Shown here piece by piece: positions 1 through 11,385 of a stretch of DNA of 64,000 bases; positions within the stretch are counted from its first letter, which is position 1, and every line of letters starts with the position of its first letter. Location of the stretch: positions 106,815,040 through 106,879,039 of the forward strand of contig CM045987.1 in NCBI GenBank assembly GCA_025175895.1, written 5' to 3'. This DNA comes from Wurfbainia villosa (lineage: Eukaryota; Streptophyta; Magnoliopsida; Zingiberales; Zingiberaceae). Position numbers and translations under genes: made by a program. The notes under the pieces are model-generated. The model searched no databases. It saw only the letters and a list, made by a program, of their open reading frames with translations, and was not told where the DNA came from.

Positions 1-100
1 TATTGGAGAAACAAATATCTTCCCACTTAAAAGGTCACTCGGTCACCATGATTTACTCTTCTCTAGATGTCGGGGCCTTCTCTAGATGTCGGGGCCCGAT
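1..100. other. Unassigned edge sequence with a 19-bp tandem duplication
   Basis: No coding potential is seen. A 19-bp unit (TTCTCTAGATGTCGGGGCC) occurs twice in tandem at 59-77 and 78-96, directly before LTR fragment A. It could be target sequence of A or the end of an element cut by the window edge. Confidence 0.4.
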
Positions 101-634
101 TGATGGGCAAAAACGACAAGTGCACAACTATCATAAAGTAATAAAATATCGATCTCACAAGGACTGATCAAGTACCAGTTATTCGTAATATCGAGTTATT
201 TAGAAAGAGTCAAATTCGATTTTTGGTATTTCCAAAAATCGAAATCAAACAAGTAGGGCACGATTGAGAAGAACAATCCTAGGATTTGATTTCACTACAA
301 TATCTATTGTTAAGATGGTTCTCTATTTTGTGTCGATGTATATTTCTGAAGGAGACTTATCCTAAAGTAATCAAATAGCTTCTTTCGAAGTCAAGTTGAT
401 GTATCTATCCAACTATACTCCAAACTTTCATGGTATTCATGCGTAGATGACCTTAGTTGCTTAGGAAACCTGTTACTAGAACCCCGTAGATCAAGTCTAG
501 ATTTACTATCGATCAATTGTGGAACCAAGTCGAAATAAATCTTTTATGTTCTGTGATAGCCTAAGAAATCATCGAGAAGGTTTAAATCACTTTTAGGATT
601 TTTGTGCATAGATGACCTTAGTTGCTTAGGAAAC
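101..634 (-). repeat. LTR fragment A, gypsy-type family (same family as solo LTR N)
   Basis: Starts TGATGGGC on the plus strand and matches, in reverse complement, the right part of the solo LTR at 33471-34912. Shared blocks include the cytosolic-looking tract around 130-260 and the phrase AGATGACCTTAGTTGC, which appears twice here (about 442 and 610). It is cut at 634, where LTR B begins with its own TGATGCAC terminus, so B probably inserted into A or replaced its end. The rest of A is not seen. Confidence 0.6.
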
Positions 635-1265
635 TGATGCACGTGAGCATGACCTCAAATCTCCGAGCGAGATTGCTAAGGACTTGAAGTGCGCACTCAC
701 GCTAAACGCCTATAAGTGCACAGTTATCGTCAAGTGATAAAATATTAATCCCACAGGAACTAATAATTGAGTACTGATTTACTAAGTGAATATAGATTGT
801 TTAGACTGAATCAGGTGGTTGATAAGAAAAAAGGGTCGAATGGAAAAATGAGAGGATTGGGAGATCACTTTACAGGACAAGACACCATCTGGGTCTCTAT
901 GATCGATTTATAATGATTCTAATATTTTGGTTTCACCTAAATGATTATAAACATATGTTTTACCGCTAACTCTCAATGATTGTTCATGTAGGTAGAATAT
1001 CTATTTTATCCGATGTGATCTTTTGGAACTACACTGGATTACCCTATTCCTAGCTAAGTTTTCATTTCGGATCGTCATAGCGCAGGGGGTTGCTATCTTT
1101 GGGAAGCCCCTATCATTGGGTCCCACAACCCTTCTAGAGTTGATTTCTCCTACTTTGGGCCTACTGCTGGAGTAGGTTCATTATGTTCTATGATACTTAT
1201 AGATCCTCGTGGTGAATCAATCTACTTGTGGGGTAACCTTAGTCGCACAGGGAACCTATCACTAG
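635..1265 (-). repeat. LTR B, left part (gypsy-type, O-like family)
   Basis: Begins TGATGCACGTGAG, matching the plus-strand start of the LTRs of element O (36346 and 44896), including the conserved block GTCAAGTGATAAAATATTAATC with small changes. It is interrupted at 1265/1266 by copia element C and resumes after 10331. The five bases before C are ACTAG and those after are ATTAG, a target duplication with one change. Confidence 0.65.
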
Positions 1266-3319
1266 TGCAGGGAGTTGCTTCGGAGGCTCATTGGCTCTCA
1301 TGTCCCCAGATTAAAATTTTCACTAATGAAAGAATTAATCCGAATGGGATGAGCTTCCTTAGCACAACCATTTCATCGTCGTGCTAACAACTTGAGTGGT
1401 CGCTTGAACAAACTAGTTGTTCAAGCAATACAACTCTTCTAGTTGGTTAGCCGCGGAAGAGACGACGGACGGATCGCCGGTTTTTGTGTTTGTCTTCGGG
1501 GTCCATGATTATACAATATATTTACTAATTTACACATGCATAATCAAAACATAAAAGAACAAGCTCAGATCTGTAAATAAAGTTAAAATAACTTTATACC
1601 TCACGATCTTCTACCGTATGTCCTATCCTTCTCGTGGACGACGTGTGGACGAAGATCCTCCACGAGTAGAAGCCTTCTAGATCGCTTTCTTCTCTACCTT
1701 GTCCGCTAAGTAACAAAGAAAGAACTTACAAATACCTATCCTTTCTAGAACCGCCACCAAATTAGGAAATTTGGTGCAACCACCGCCAAGGATCACCACA
1801 AATGAAGGGAGAACCACGGCCACCTTGGAGAATAGGAGGAGGATGAGAACCGCCACCAATGGGAGGAGAACCGTCGGCCAAGGAAGAAGGGAGAGGCCTC
1901 TAGGATGGGCACCGCCAAGGAATGATCAAAGGAGATGGCGCTGCAATCAACAAGAAGGATGAAGGCGCCGCCACTTTGCTTCAAACCCTAGCCGCCTAAA
2001 AAACCCTAGCCGCCCAAAAACCCTAACTCCAATTCAAAATCAATTATCAATCATGCCGCCCAAACCTAAGCCCCCTATTTATAGAATTGGGCTTAAGCCT
2101 CCTTTAATCTCCACCGTCGGATCTAGGGATTTAATCTCCACCGTCGGATCTAGGGTTTTATCCCAACCGTCGGATCTAGGATTTCATCCCAACCGTGGAT
2201 CTAGGATTTCATCCCAACCGTCGGATCTAGGGTTTTATCCCAACCGCCGGATCTAGGAATTTAATCCCAACCGTCGATTCTAGGGTTTCATCCTAACCAT
2301 CGGATCTAGGATTTAATCCCAACCGCTGGTTCTAGGGTTTCATCCTAACCATCGATCTAGGATTTAATCCCAACCGTTGGTTCTAGGTTTTATTTTATAT
2401 TCTTGGATCTAGACTTCACAAGGATTATATTAGGCTACGATAGGGACCATAAGGAGGAGTTGGGTCTTGGCCACCCGATGGATCGGAACCACACTACTGA
2501 TCCATCAATGATGTTCCATTCCACTAGAGGATCATCATTGAACTACCTCACCAACCCCATAAATTAATATGGGCTCCATATATTATTTGTACATTAATCT
2601 CCGTGTTTAAGATATCGAATGTCCGAATTAATTGATTTATCGACCATCAATTAATTAACATCTAATTCCTCGAGTAGTACCACTCAACCTTATCATCACG
2701 TTGACTAAGTCAACCAGCTGGGTTTACATGATGAACTTTATGAGCTCCTCAAGGGGACATCATCAACCTAATATATAGGACACGGTTTCCTCCTATAATC
2801 AACGACACACCATGTAAATAATATTATTTCCCAACTTACTGGGCATATTGATTTAATCCATCTAAATCTCACCCACTGGTAAATCAAAGAAATAAATACT
2901 AAGTACATGTGCCCGTTATTATATCGGGATTAAGAGCATGTACAACATAATATCCGAGGTCCGATTCAATTATGTAGTCAGTACTAAATTGAATCACCTC
3001 TATGTCGGTCCTGCTTAATACACCTAAGTGTACTAGTGTAACTCTATGTTCAAGACAAAACAATACCAAACTACACTACAACCATGCCAATGGTTTGTCC
3101 AAAACCATCTTGGTTGTGAGCCTCTACTTATATTTTACAAGGAACTGATAACATGATCTTCTGTGCCACACCAAGCACCATGTTATCTACAATGTAAAAT
3201 ATTAGACAATATGCACACATATAATAAATATATAAAGTGCAAACAATGATCATGTGATTCTTATTTCAAAATAAAATGTTCATACAAAAAGAGCTAGGCT
3301 TTCAGTATACATTCCAACA
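1266..3319 (-). repeat. 3' LTR of copia C
   Basis: Matches 8249-10331 over its length apart from small indels. On the minus strand it begins TGTTGGAATG and ends CCCTGCA. A TATA-like box on the minus strand lies at 2075-2083. Compared with the right LTR, several CCGG-containing spots around 1745-1990 are shortened, so the two copies have drifted or been differently assembled there. Confidence 0.9.
2106..2395. repeat. About 30-bp tandem repeats in C 3' LTR
   Basis: Roughly nine degenerate copies of a unit containing AACCGTCGGATCTAGGG and a TTTAATCCC or TTTCATCCC spacer. The same array occurs in the partner LTR at 9117-9410. On the element strand it lies just upstream of the TATA-like box, so it is a candidate U3 enhancer array, an inference from position only. 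Confidence 0.8.
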
Positions 3320-3330
3320 ATCTCCCACTT

Positions 3331-4160
3331 ATACTAAAAGACTATGCCGTCATCACTCTGCCATTCATCTGATCCCCATGTCCTCCACATGCCTATCAAA
3401 CGCTTTCGCTGGAAGGGCCTTAGTGAATGGATCCGCCAGGTTATCCTCTGATGCAATCTTGGCGACAACAACTTCTCCTCGCTTTACGATCTCTCGTATC
3501 AGGTGGTACTTGCGCTATGTGTTTACGCTTTATGGGCTCGTGGTTCCTTCGAGTTTGCAACTGCACCACTGTTATCACAATAAATTGTGATAGTTCTGGG
3601 CAAACCAGGAATCACATCCAAGTCCATCAAGAAGTTCCTGAGCCATACAGCTTCCTTGGCTGCCTCATAGGCTGCCACATACTCAGCTTCCATGGTAGAG
3701 TCCGCCACGCATTTCTGCTTGACACTCCTCCATACTATGGCTCCACCTCCAAAATTAAACACAAACCCCGAGGTAGACTTACTCTTGTCCCTATCTGATT
3801 GGAAATCAACTGTAACCCACAGGACTAATTGATCCGCCTTGTGAAACCAAAGATATAATCCCTAATCCTTCTCAGGTACTTCAATATATGCTTTACCGTA
3901 GTCCAATGTCCCTATCCAGGATTACTCTGATATCTGCTAACCATGCCCACAGCAAAGCAGATATTCGGTCTCGTACATAGCATAGCATACATAAGGCTTC
4001 CTACTGCCGAAGCATAAGGAACCGCCTTCATGTCCTCTATCTCCTTTGATGTTTTGGGACACATCTCTTTAGATAAAGGAACTCCATGCCTAAAAGGTAG
4101 AAAACCTTTCTTGGAGTTCTACATGCTAAAATGAGCATGGATAGTGTCAATGTATGAAGC
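3331..4160 (-). pseudogene. Copia C RNase H region (broken)
   Basis: The longest readable piece is 3523-3762. It carries the copia RNase H signatures SVKQKCVADSTMEAEYVA and ITIYCDNSGAVA, which hold the E and D active-site residues of this domain. The enzyme removes RNA from the RNA-DNA hybrid during reverse transcription. Flanking sequence to 3331 and up to 4160 still resembles the pol end but has stops and shifts. It follows reverse transcriptase in the usual copia order and ends close to the purine tract at 3320-3330. Confidence 0.8.
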
Positions 4161-5130
4161 TTAAGACAAGCACAACATCCTTTTCTTGCGATCCCTTATA
4201 ACTTTGATCCCAAGGATGTGTCCCACTTCTCCCAAGTCCTTCATATCAAACTGTTTGGACAACCATACCCTTACGTCTGATAACACTTTGATATTGTTGC
4301 CAACTAACAAAATGTCATCTACGTATAGTACAAGAAACGCCACTACGTTTCCGTCACATCTTTTGTATACACAAGGTTCATCCGGACTTTGAATAAATCC
4401 ATATGACTGGATTACCTCATCAAAGCGGATGTTCCAAGATCTAGAAGCTTGCTTCAATCCATAAATGGACCGATTAAGCTTACATACAAGATGCTCTTTG
4501 CCTTTAGCAATGAATCCCTCTGGTTGCCGCATATAGATGTTCTCCTCAAGACTTCCGTTAAGGAAAGATGTCTTAACATCCATCTGCCAAATCTCATAAT
4601 CCATATGAGCAACTATAGATAAGAGAATCCGGATAGACTTAAGCATAGCTACCGGCGAAAAGGTCTCCTCATAATCGATACCCTCTTTCTGAGTATACCC
4701 TTTCGCAACAAGCCTAGCTTTGAAGGTCTCAACCTTCCCGTCTACTCCTCTCTTTCTCTTGTAGATCCACTTTCATCCAATGGTTTTTACACCATCGGGT
4801 GGCTCTACTAGCTCCCAGACCTGATTAGAATCCATAGATTCTATCTCTGAATTCATCGCTCTTTGCCAAGATACCGCGATCTCTATCTTGGATTGCCTCG
4901 TCATATGTCCAGGATCAGTTCATGTTCACTGTGGACTAAGTCCAAGACTTCCCAAAAACATGAATCTATCGGGTTGTCTAACAACCCTCCCACTACGACA
5001 GGTGCCTCCCTGTGGTATGCTCGTGGACATGCGGTGCGCTGACTTGTGGTGTCTCCTCTTGTACCGGTGGTAATCAAGCCTGGACTTCGCCAACTCCTCA
5101 AGAACAATCCTACTCTTGGGCTTGTGGTTC
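4161..5130 (-). pseudogene. Copia C reverse transcriptase (broken)
   Basis: A readable stretch at 4161-4646 (161 residues) contains the first catalytic aspartate in YEIWQMDVKTSFLNG, the SIYGLKQASRSWN block and the YVDD active site (LVLYVDDILLVGN). These are hallmarks of Ty1/copia reverse transcriptase, which copies genomic RNA to cDNA in the virus-like particle. Upstream (4650-5130) the N-terminal half, including the equivalent of WKWVYKRKRG and SYEEA-like blocks, is only recognisable in scattered frames. Neighbours are RNase H on the left and integrase on the right, all minus strand. The key residues survive although the frame does not. Confidence 0.85.
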
Positions 5131-5261
5131 ATTACATAATCCTCCTCTAGAAATCGGCATCTGCACTAACGATCACCTCCGATCTCTAGGATTATAAAAC
5201 AAACCACCTTTCGCTCCCTTAGGGTAGCCAACAAACATGCACACTGCAGCGAGGTTCCAAC

Positions 5262-5969
5262 TTACAAGATCGCCTTCAAAGACATGCCGGACTCCCATAT
5301 CCGAATATGTCTCAAACTAGGCTTTCGCCCAGTCCACAATTCTACAGGGGTAGAAGGTACTAATTTAGATGGAACCAAGTTCGAGTGTACATTCATTGAT
5401 ATCGAGCATACCCCGTAATGAAACAGTAACTCGAATAACTCATCATCGATCGACCATCTCCATAAGAGTCCTATTCCTTCGCCTCCGCTACACCATTCTC
5501 TGGGTGTGCTAGGTGCATAATTGGGATTGAATCCCACCTCCGATAAGTAATTCCTAAACTCTCCCAAGAGGTACTTGCCACCACGATCGATCGTAATGTC
5601 TTGATACTTTTACCTTCGCTTCTCCACATCACCTTGAATTCTTCAACTCAAAGCATTCAGACATGCTGCATCAAGTAAATGTATCCATACCTTGAATAAT
5701 CGTCTATAAAAGAGACGAAGTATTCAAAGCCACCTCTTGCCTCGGATAGACATAGGACGCACAAATCGAATGAACCAATTCTAACACATCTTTGGCTCTA
5801 TACCCTCGGCCTTAAAAGGCCTCTTGGTCATTTTACCTTCCAAGCAAGATTCGCAGGTTGGGAGATCCTCCACCACTAATGAACCCAAAGGTCCATCAGC
5901 TATCAACCTTTGAATTCTGCTTAGGTTAATATGACCAAGCCTTAGATGCCAAAGATATGTTTGGTTCAT
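5262..5969 (-). pseudogene. Copia C integrase (broken)
   Basis: The N-terminal HHCC zinc-binding region is clear at 5781-5969, with WHLRLGHINLSRIQ and the paired cysteines of CESCLEGKMTKRPF. The C-terminal end of the catalytic core is at 5262-5567, with TPVELWTGRKPSLRHIRIW. Between them the first catalytic D block is degraded and several frameshifts are needed to connect the parts. Integrase would join the cDNA to host DNA and generate the 5-bp target duplication seen around this element. Not functional. Confidence 0.8.
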
Positions 5970-6225
5970 TTTGAAGGTTCTTTCTCTTATTAGACTTAGA
6001 AGATGAGTTATTGATTTCTATATGCATCGTGGGAGTTTTTGGTTCAAGAGTATATAAATTGCCAACCAATGTACTGTAATCAGATAATCTCCTATTCCTT
6101 TTATAACCACTTTGTCATTAAAAGAAATGTAATATCCATCCAAAAATAATTTAGAAACTCAAATTAAATTCTTTCTAAAAGTAGGTACATAAAGACAATT
6201 TCTCAAAACCAAAACTTTATTCCTA

Positions 6226-6700
6226 TCAAAAGATAAATAAACGCCTCCCACCGCAATAGCCACCAAGCATTTCCCATGAAGACGGTAATCTCTCCTCACC
6301 TAGTCGCCGGGTTTCTCGAACCCCGCAAAGTATTGCAGACATGATCGTGGCTCTCAGATCTACACACCGTGCAATCGTAGATAACACCGCTAAACATGTT
6401 TCAACAACTAAACAAGAAGATATACCTTGTTCTTTCGGCGAGGACAGTCCGCCTTCCAATGTCCAGTCTGCTTGCAAGTGAAGCACTTGCCTTTCGGCTT
6501 CTTCACTCCTCGCCGAGGTCCCATCGCCACTTTCTTCGCCTCCACCTTGTTTCTTCTTCTTCTTACCTTTCGCTTTAGAGGAAGAAACCTTCTCGAGCGA
6601 CCATGGCTTGAGCACTGACGAAAAGCCCCTCACCTGGAGTTCTCGCCGTAAGCTCGCCAACGAATACAACCTGTTCATGTTGTAGTTGAGGCGAACGCCA
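6226..6700 (-). pseudogene. Copia C gag zinc knuckle and protease (broken)
   Basis: The minus strand near 6430-6490 encodes a complete CCHC knuckle, CFTCKQTGHWKADC, used by gag to bind genomic RNA. It lies in a different frame from the 150-residue open stretch 6226-6678, which starts MNRLYSLASL and has a basic KAKGKKKKK tract. Further left the protease active site, usually D-T/S-G, reads CVDLRAT, so the catalytic triad is altered. The piece links gag (right) to integrase (left). Confidence 0.75.
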
Positions 6701-6834
6701 AAACTCCTAGGTAGAGATCGAGAATGATATCAACCGGGTTTCATCGATCTCACCTAGGACTTCCATCTCATTAAGATGAGCCATCATCTTGAGAACATGA
6801 TCCCTAACGGTGTTCCCGATCATGGAGGTCGCCA

Positions 6835-7186
6835 TCAAGTTTCGCCTTCCTCGCTTAGCCGCCCTACTCGATGTCCGAAAAGTTCCTTGAGATTGAACAT
6901 CATGTCATAAGTCGTGGCTATGGCTCGATGTCGATGTTGCAAAGACATTTGACATAGATGCCAAAATGTAACACCGCGCCATCTCATCTGCCTTGACCCA
7001 TTTCTTATAACGTTCTTTCTCCTTTTCATCAGAGTCATCGGTGGGCTTAGGAGGACAGACCTCAAAGAGTACAAATTTGTACTCCTCCGCAGTTAAGACA
7101 ATATCCATGTTTCTTTTCCAATCAATGTAGTTTGGACCAATAAGTTTGTTTTCTTTTAAAATCACAGTAAGTGGGTTGAAAGCCAT
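6835..7186 (-). pseudogene. Copia C gag N-terminal part (frameshifted)
   Basis: Starts at the ATG read on the minus strand at 7186-7184 with MAFNPLTVILKENKLIGPNY, then DWKRNMDIVL, the typical start of a copia gag (UBN2 type). The frame holds for about 70 residues, to SMSNVFA, and then continues in another frame (6835-7074) with the YDMMFNLKELFGHR block. This shell protein forms the virus-like particle. The start is the first ATG after the leader and matches gag starts in elements E and K (NFLDW block). Confidence 0.85.
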
Positions 7187-8233
7187 TTGAAAATCCTAAA
7201 AATCACAATGATCAAAATATTAGATTTCAAATATTATTGATTCCTCAAAACAATAAAATTCCGAAATCAACCAACACCTCAAAACACCGAGAATTTCGTA
7301 TGCCACTCTGTGTGGACGTATACGAATTCTACATTTGTAAGAGGAGGTTTTATCCATTAATTTTATTATCTTGTCAACCTTACTTTTTGACAAATAAAAT
7401 TAATAGTTGGTTCCTCTTTGGCCCTACAAATAAAAGCAGTGACTCCTATGGGGAGGATACTTTTATTTGCATCTAAGTGTGCACCATTACACGATACTAA
7501 GGGAATTATTTTGGATTATGTGTCTTACCTCTGTGGAAGTACACATGCTCCTAGATAATTTCCTATAACCATTATTTGACCTAGTGATCCGCAAACAAAC
7601 CCATCCTCAGGGAGGAAGGCACTCATAGCCGACACACAAGTTTGTTGCATCACACGTCAAATTGTAATGGAGGTCGCGGGAATTAATTAAAATGTCCCTC
7701 TCCCACTTAGTAAATTGCAAATGAGGAATTTTAAATCATACAAAACATGCATATAAAACAAATAAGCAATAAATATGGAAAAAACAAAATTTTTCCAACT
7801 ATTATGCCATTGTCCTCTAATATGCATCCCGTCGTGTCGCCACCTCGTCCGCTCCATCTTTTCCCGTGCGCAAGTCACCAAAGAGATCCGAGCCGAGATA
7901 AAACTATTTTAATTTACATCCATCGATCCTATACTCCATGAAGGAGTGTACAAATAATCTAGATTGAAAGCAAACTAAAATGAGCGGCTAAACAATGCCG
8001 TATTTAATTACAAAAATTAAATACTAATCTAGCCTCATCAACCCCGAGGATTCAAATAATAATTTTTTACACACATCCATTCACATACACACACATGGCC
8101 ATAATAGTTGGATCTTACGCCTGCAACCAAAGAGTTAAACTACGCATATCTTACTATTATCCGGCACATATAATATATGAAAAATGCAAAAAAAAAATTA
8201 ACCGAATCCTAAACACACAAAACCGGAAACCGT
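7187..8233 (-). other. Leader (5' UTR) of copia C with serial hairpins
   Basis: Non-coding stretch between gag and the primer site. Five successive inverted repeats are visible: 7291-7329, 7356-7404, 7427-7469, 7500-7564 and 7569-7670. Several have a second, inner stem: for example CAAATAAAAG at 7427 pairs CTTTTATTTG at 7460 around an inner CTCC/GGAG stem. The half nearest the primer site (7680-8233) shows no clear structure to me. Confidence 0.75.
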
Positions 8234-8246
8234 GGCTCTGATACCA
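8234..8246 (-). promoter_or_regulatory. Primer binding site of copia C (tRNA-iMet)
   Basis: The minus strand reads TGGTATCAGAGCC, complementary to the 3' end of plant initiator methionine tRNA, two bases after the 5' LTR. It primes minus-strand cDNA and fixes the element's orientation and LTR boundary. Confidence 0.95.
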
Positions 8247-8248
8247 CT

Positions 8249-10331
8249 TGCAGGGAGTTGCTTTGGAGGCTCATTGGCTCCCATGTCCCCGGATTAAAAT
8301 TTTCACTAATGAAAGAATTAATCCGGATGGGATGAGCTTCCTTAGCACAACCATTTCGTCGTCGTGCTAACAACTTGAGTGGTCGCTTGAACAAACTAGT
8401 TGTTCAAGCAACACAACTCTTCTAGTTGGTTAGCCACGGAAGAGACGACGGACGGATCGCCGGTTTTTGTGTTTGTCTTCGGGGTCCATGATTATACAAT
8501 ATATTTACTAATTTACACATGCATAATCAAAACATAAAAGAACAAGCTCAGATCTGTAAATAAAGTTAAAATAACTTTATACCTCACGATCTTCTACCGT
8601 ATGTCCTATCCTTCTCGTGGACGACGTGTGGACGAAGATCCTCCACGAGTAGAAGCCTTCTAGATCGCTTTCTTCTCTACCTTGTCCGCTGCGAACAAAG
8701 AGAAGAACTTACAAATACCTATCCTTTCTAGAGTCGGCCACCAAATTAAGAAATTTGGTGCAATCGCCAAGGATCAAATGGATGATGCGCCGGCCACCAA
8801 ATGAAGGAGAACCGCCGGCCACCTTGGAGAATAGGGAGGAGGATGAGAACCGGCCACCAATGGGAGGAGAACCGCCGGCCAAGGAAGAAGGGAGAGGCCT
8901 CTAGGATGGGCGCCGGCCAAGGAATGATCAAAGGAGATGGGCGCCGGCAATCAACAAGAAGGATGAAGGTTGCCGCCCACTTTGCTTCAAACCCTAGCCG
9001 CCCAAAAAACCCTAGCCGCCCAAAAACCCTAACTCCAATTCGAAATCAATTATCAATCATGCCGCCCAAACCTAAGCCCCCTATTTATAGAATTGGGCTT
9101 AAGCCTCCTTTAATCTCCACCGTCGGATCTAGGGATTTAATCTCCACCGTCGGATCTAGGGTTTTATCCCAACCGTCAGATCTAGGATTTCATCCCAACC
9201 GTCGGATCTAGGATTTCATCCCAACCGTTGGATCTAGGGTTTTATCCCAACCTTCGGATCTAGGGATTTAATCCTAACCGTCGATTCTAGGGTTTCATCC
9301 TAACCATCGGATCTTAGGGATTTAATCCCAACTGTTGGTTCTAGGGTTTCATCCTAACCATCGGATCTTAGGGATTTAATCCCAACCGTTGGTTCTAGGT
9401 TTTGTTTTATATTCTTGGATCTAGACTTCACAAGGATTATATTAGGCTACGATAGGGACCATAAGGAGGAGTTGGGTCTTGGCCACCCGATGGATCGGAA
9501 CCACACTAACTTGATCCATCAATGATGTTCCATTCCACTAGAGGACCATCATTGAACTACCTCACCAACCCCCATAAATTAATATGGGCTCCATATATTA
9601 TTCGTACATTAATCTCCCCGTGTTTAAGATATCGAATGTCCGTCAATTAATTGATTTACTGACCATCAATTAATTAACATCTAATTCCTCGAGTAGTACC
9701 ACTCAACCTTATCATCACGTTGACTAAGACAACCACCGGGTTTACATGATGAACTTATGAGCTCCTCAAGGGGACATCATCAACCTAATATATAGGACAC
9801 GGTTTCCTCCTATCAATCAATGGCACACCATGTAAATAATATTATTTCCCAACTTACTGCATATTGATTTAATCCATCTAAATCTCACCCATAAATCAAA
9901 GAAATAAATACTAAGTACATGTGCCCGTTATTATATCGGGATTAAGAGCATGTACAACATAATATCCGAGGTCTGATTCAATTATGTAGTCAGTACTAAA
10001 TTGAATCACCTCTATGTCGGTCCTGCTCAATACACCTAAGTGTACTAGTGTAACTCTATGTTCAAGACAAAACAATACCAAGCTACACTACAACCATGCC
10101 AATGGTTTGTCCAAAACCATCTTGGTTGTGAGCCTCTACTTATATTTTACAAGGAACTGATAACATGATCTTCTGTGCCACACCAAGCACCATGTTATCT
10201 ACAATGTAAAATATTAGACAATATGCACACATATAATAAATATATAAAGTGCAAACAATGATCATGTGATTCTTATTTCAAAATAAAATGTTCATACAAA
10301 AAGAGCTAGGCTTTCAGTATACATTCCAACA
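8249..10331 (-). repeat. 5' LTR of copia C
   Basis: Partner of 1266-3319. On the minus strand it begins TGTTGGAATG at 10331 and ends TGCA at 8249. The TATA-like box is at 9081-9089 (minus strand), downstream of the 30-bp repeat array at 9117-9410. It would drive transcription of C toward lower coordinates. Confidence 0.9.
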
Positions 10332-10898
10332 ATTAGAACCCCAGCGGATCAACTCCTCACTCGTAGTCGATTCCCCCACATCTCGATTATCTATGGTTCG
10401 GAGGATTGGGTTCTCCTTTCGGTCCTTCCCCATACCTCTAAAATATGAACTAATGCTTTTGGCATCTAAATAGGATTAACATAATAGAGTCAGACCATGA
10501 ACAATCATAACATAGAATAAGAGCAAGCATAAATATATAGCAATGTAAGCAAACATGGATTCATTGCAATATACTATTTACAAATCAAGATAGGCTACTC
10601 CCTGATCAAAGAATCATAAAAACTACTCCATAAATATAAGTACAAACATAGTGCTCGACAAAACAAGATTCAACCCACAGGAATTGCAGAAAAGGAAAGA
10701 GAAGGGTTTAGTCTTTATCGAAGAGCGTCTTCGGCTGCAGCTTGTACCCATGTTTGGAGTAGCGGCGTCGAGATCTCCTCGTTCAATGATTAAGGGGCTC
10801 TTGAATGACCCCCTTTTGGGGCTTGGGATCCCTAGGGTGGCTCCCTTCATGATCCTCGCGATCCCTCGTGATCCTTGGCATCTTGGATGAGTTTCCTA
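10332..10898 (-). repeat. LTR B, right part
   Basis: Continuation of gypsy-type LTR B after copia C, starting with the duplicated target ATTAG and then AACCCC, as in related LTRs. It shares with the O LTRs the GCTACTCCCT block and the block near 10855-10895 with GATCCCTCGTGATCC and GAGTTTCCTAT. It stops abruptly at 10898, where LTR D begins with TGTTGGGACC. Confidence 0.65.
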
Positions 10899-11385
10899 TG
10901 TTGGGACCGTGATGTCCGCTAGAGAGGGGGGGGCTGAATAGTGATTTCGTAGACGTTGATGGAATTTGTTTGTGTGCTTGCCTATGATTGTTAGTATGTA
11001 GCAAAATATAGAAATGATACAAACAAATATATGACACAATCACAAGTACACGAGATATATCATGGTTCGGAACCTCAAATGAGCTCTAGCGATGCAACCA
11101 ACACCACTAATCAGTAATACTCCTTCTCGACAACACGTCAGAGGTGGAGAAATCTCGTACAAGTGATTACACAAAGTAATACAATAAATGTAAACAAATA
11201 CAAGTATGAAATATAATACAAGTAAAGAAAAACACTTTACAAGAGATCTTAGATTGCTTGCTTTTGGTTGCTTAAGAATAGCCTTGAAGGTCTGGATTGC
11301 AGCAGCAAATCCCCTTCAAATCGTATCAAGAAACTTTAGCCAAATCCTATAACGATTTTGGCTAGATTTACTTAGTGATCTGATA
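10899..11385 (-). repeat. LTR fragment D, SIRE-like family
   Basis: Opens TGTTGGGACC, followed by GCTAGAGAGGGGGGG and TGAATAG, the reverse complement of an LTR 3' end. LTRs J and Q carry the same G-run followed by TGAATAG signature. From about 11118 it aligns loosely with F at 18328. It is cut at 11385 by the start of copia E (TGTTAGTG), so E probably inserted into D. Confidence 0.6.

Larger units (their letters stand above)
1266..10331 (-). mobile_element. Copia element C, complete but decayed (Angela/Tork-like)
   Basis: Two near-identical LTRs (1266-3319, 8249-10331) flank a 4.9 kb interior on the minus strand. Reading right to left: LTR, initiator-Met primer site at 8234-8246, a 1.05 kb leader, gag, protease, integrase, reverse transcriptase, RNase H, then a purine tract AAGTGGGAGAT at 3320-3330. 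The LTRs run TGTTGG...TGCA on the element strand. The gene order (integrase before reverse transcriptase) identifies Ty1/copia. All open frames are broken by shifts and stops, so the copy is dead. Lineage placement rests on the gag start (LIGPNYIDWKRNMDIVLTAE) and the roughly 2 kb LTRs and is tentative. Confidence 0.9.
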
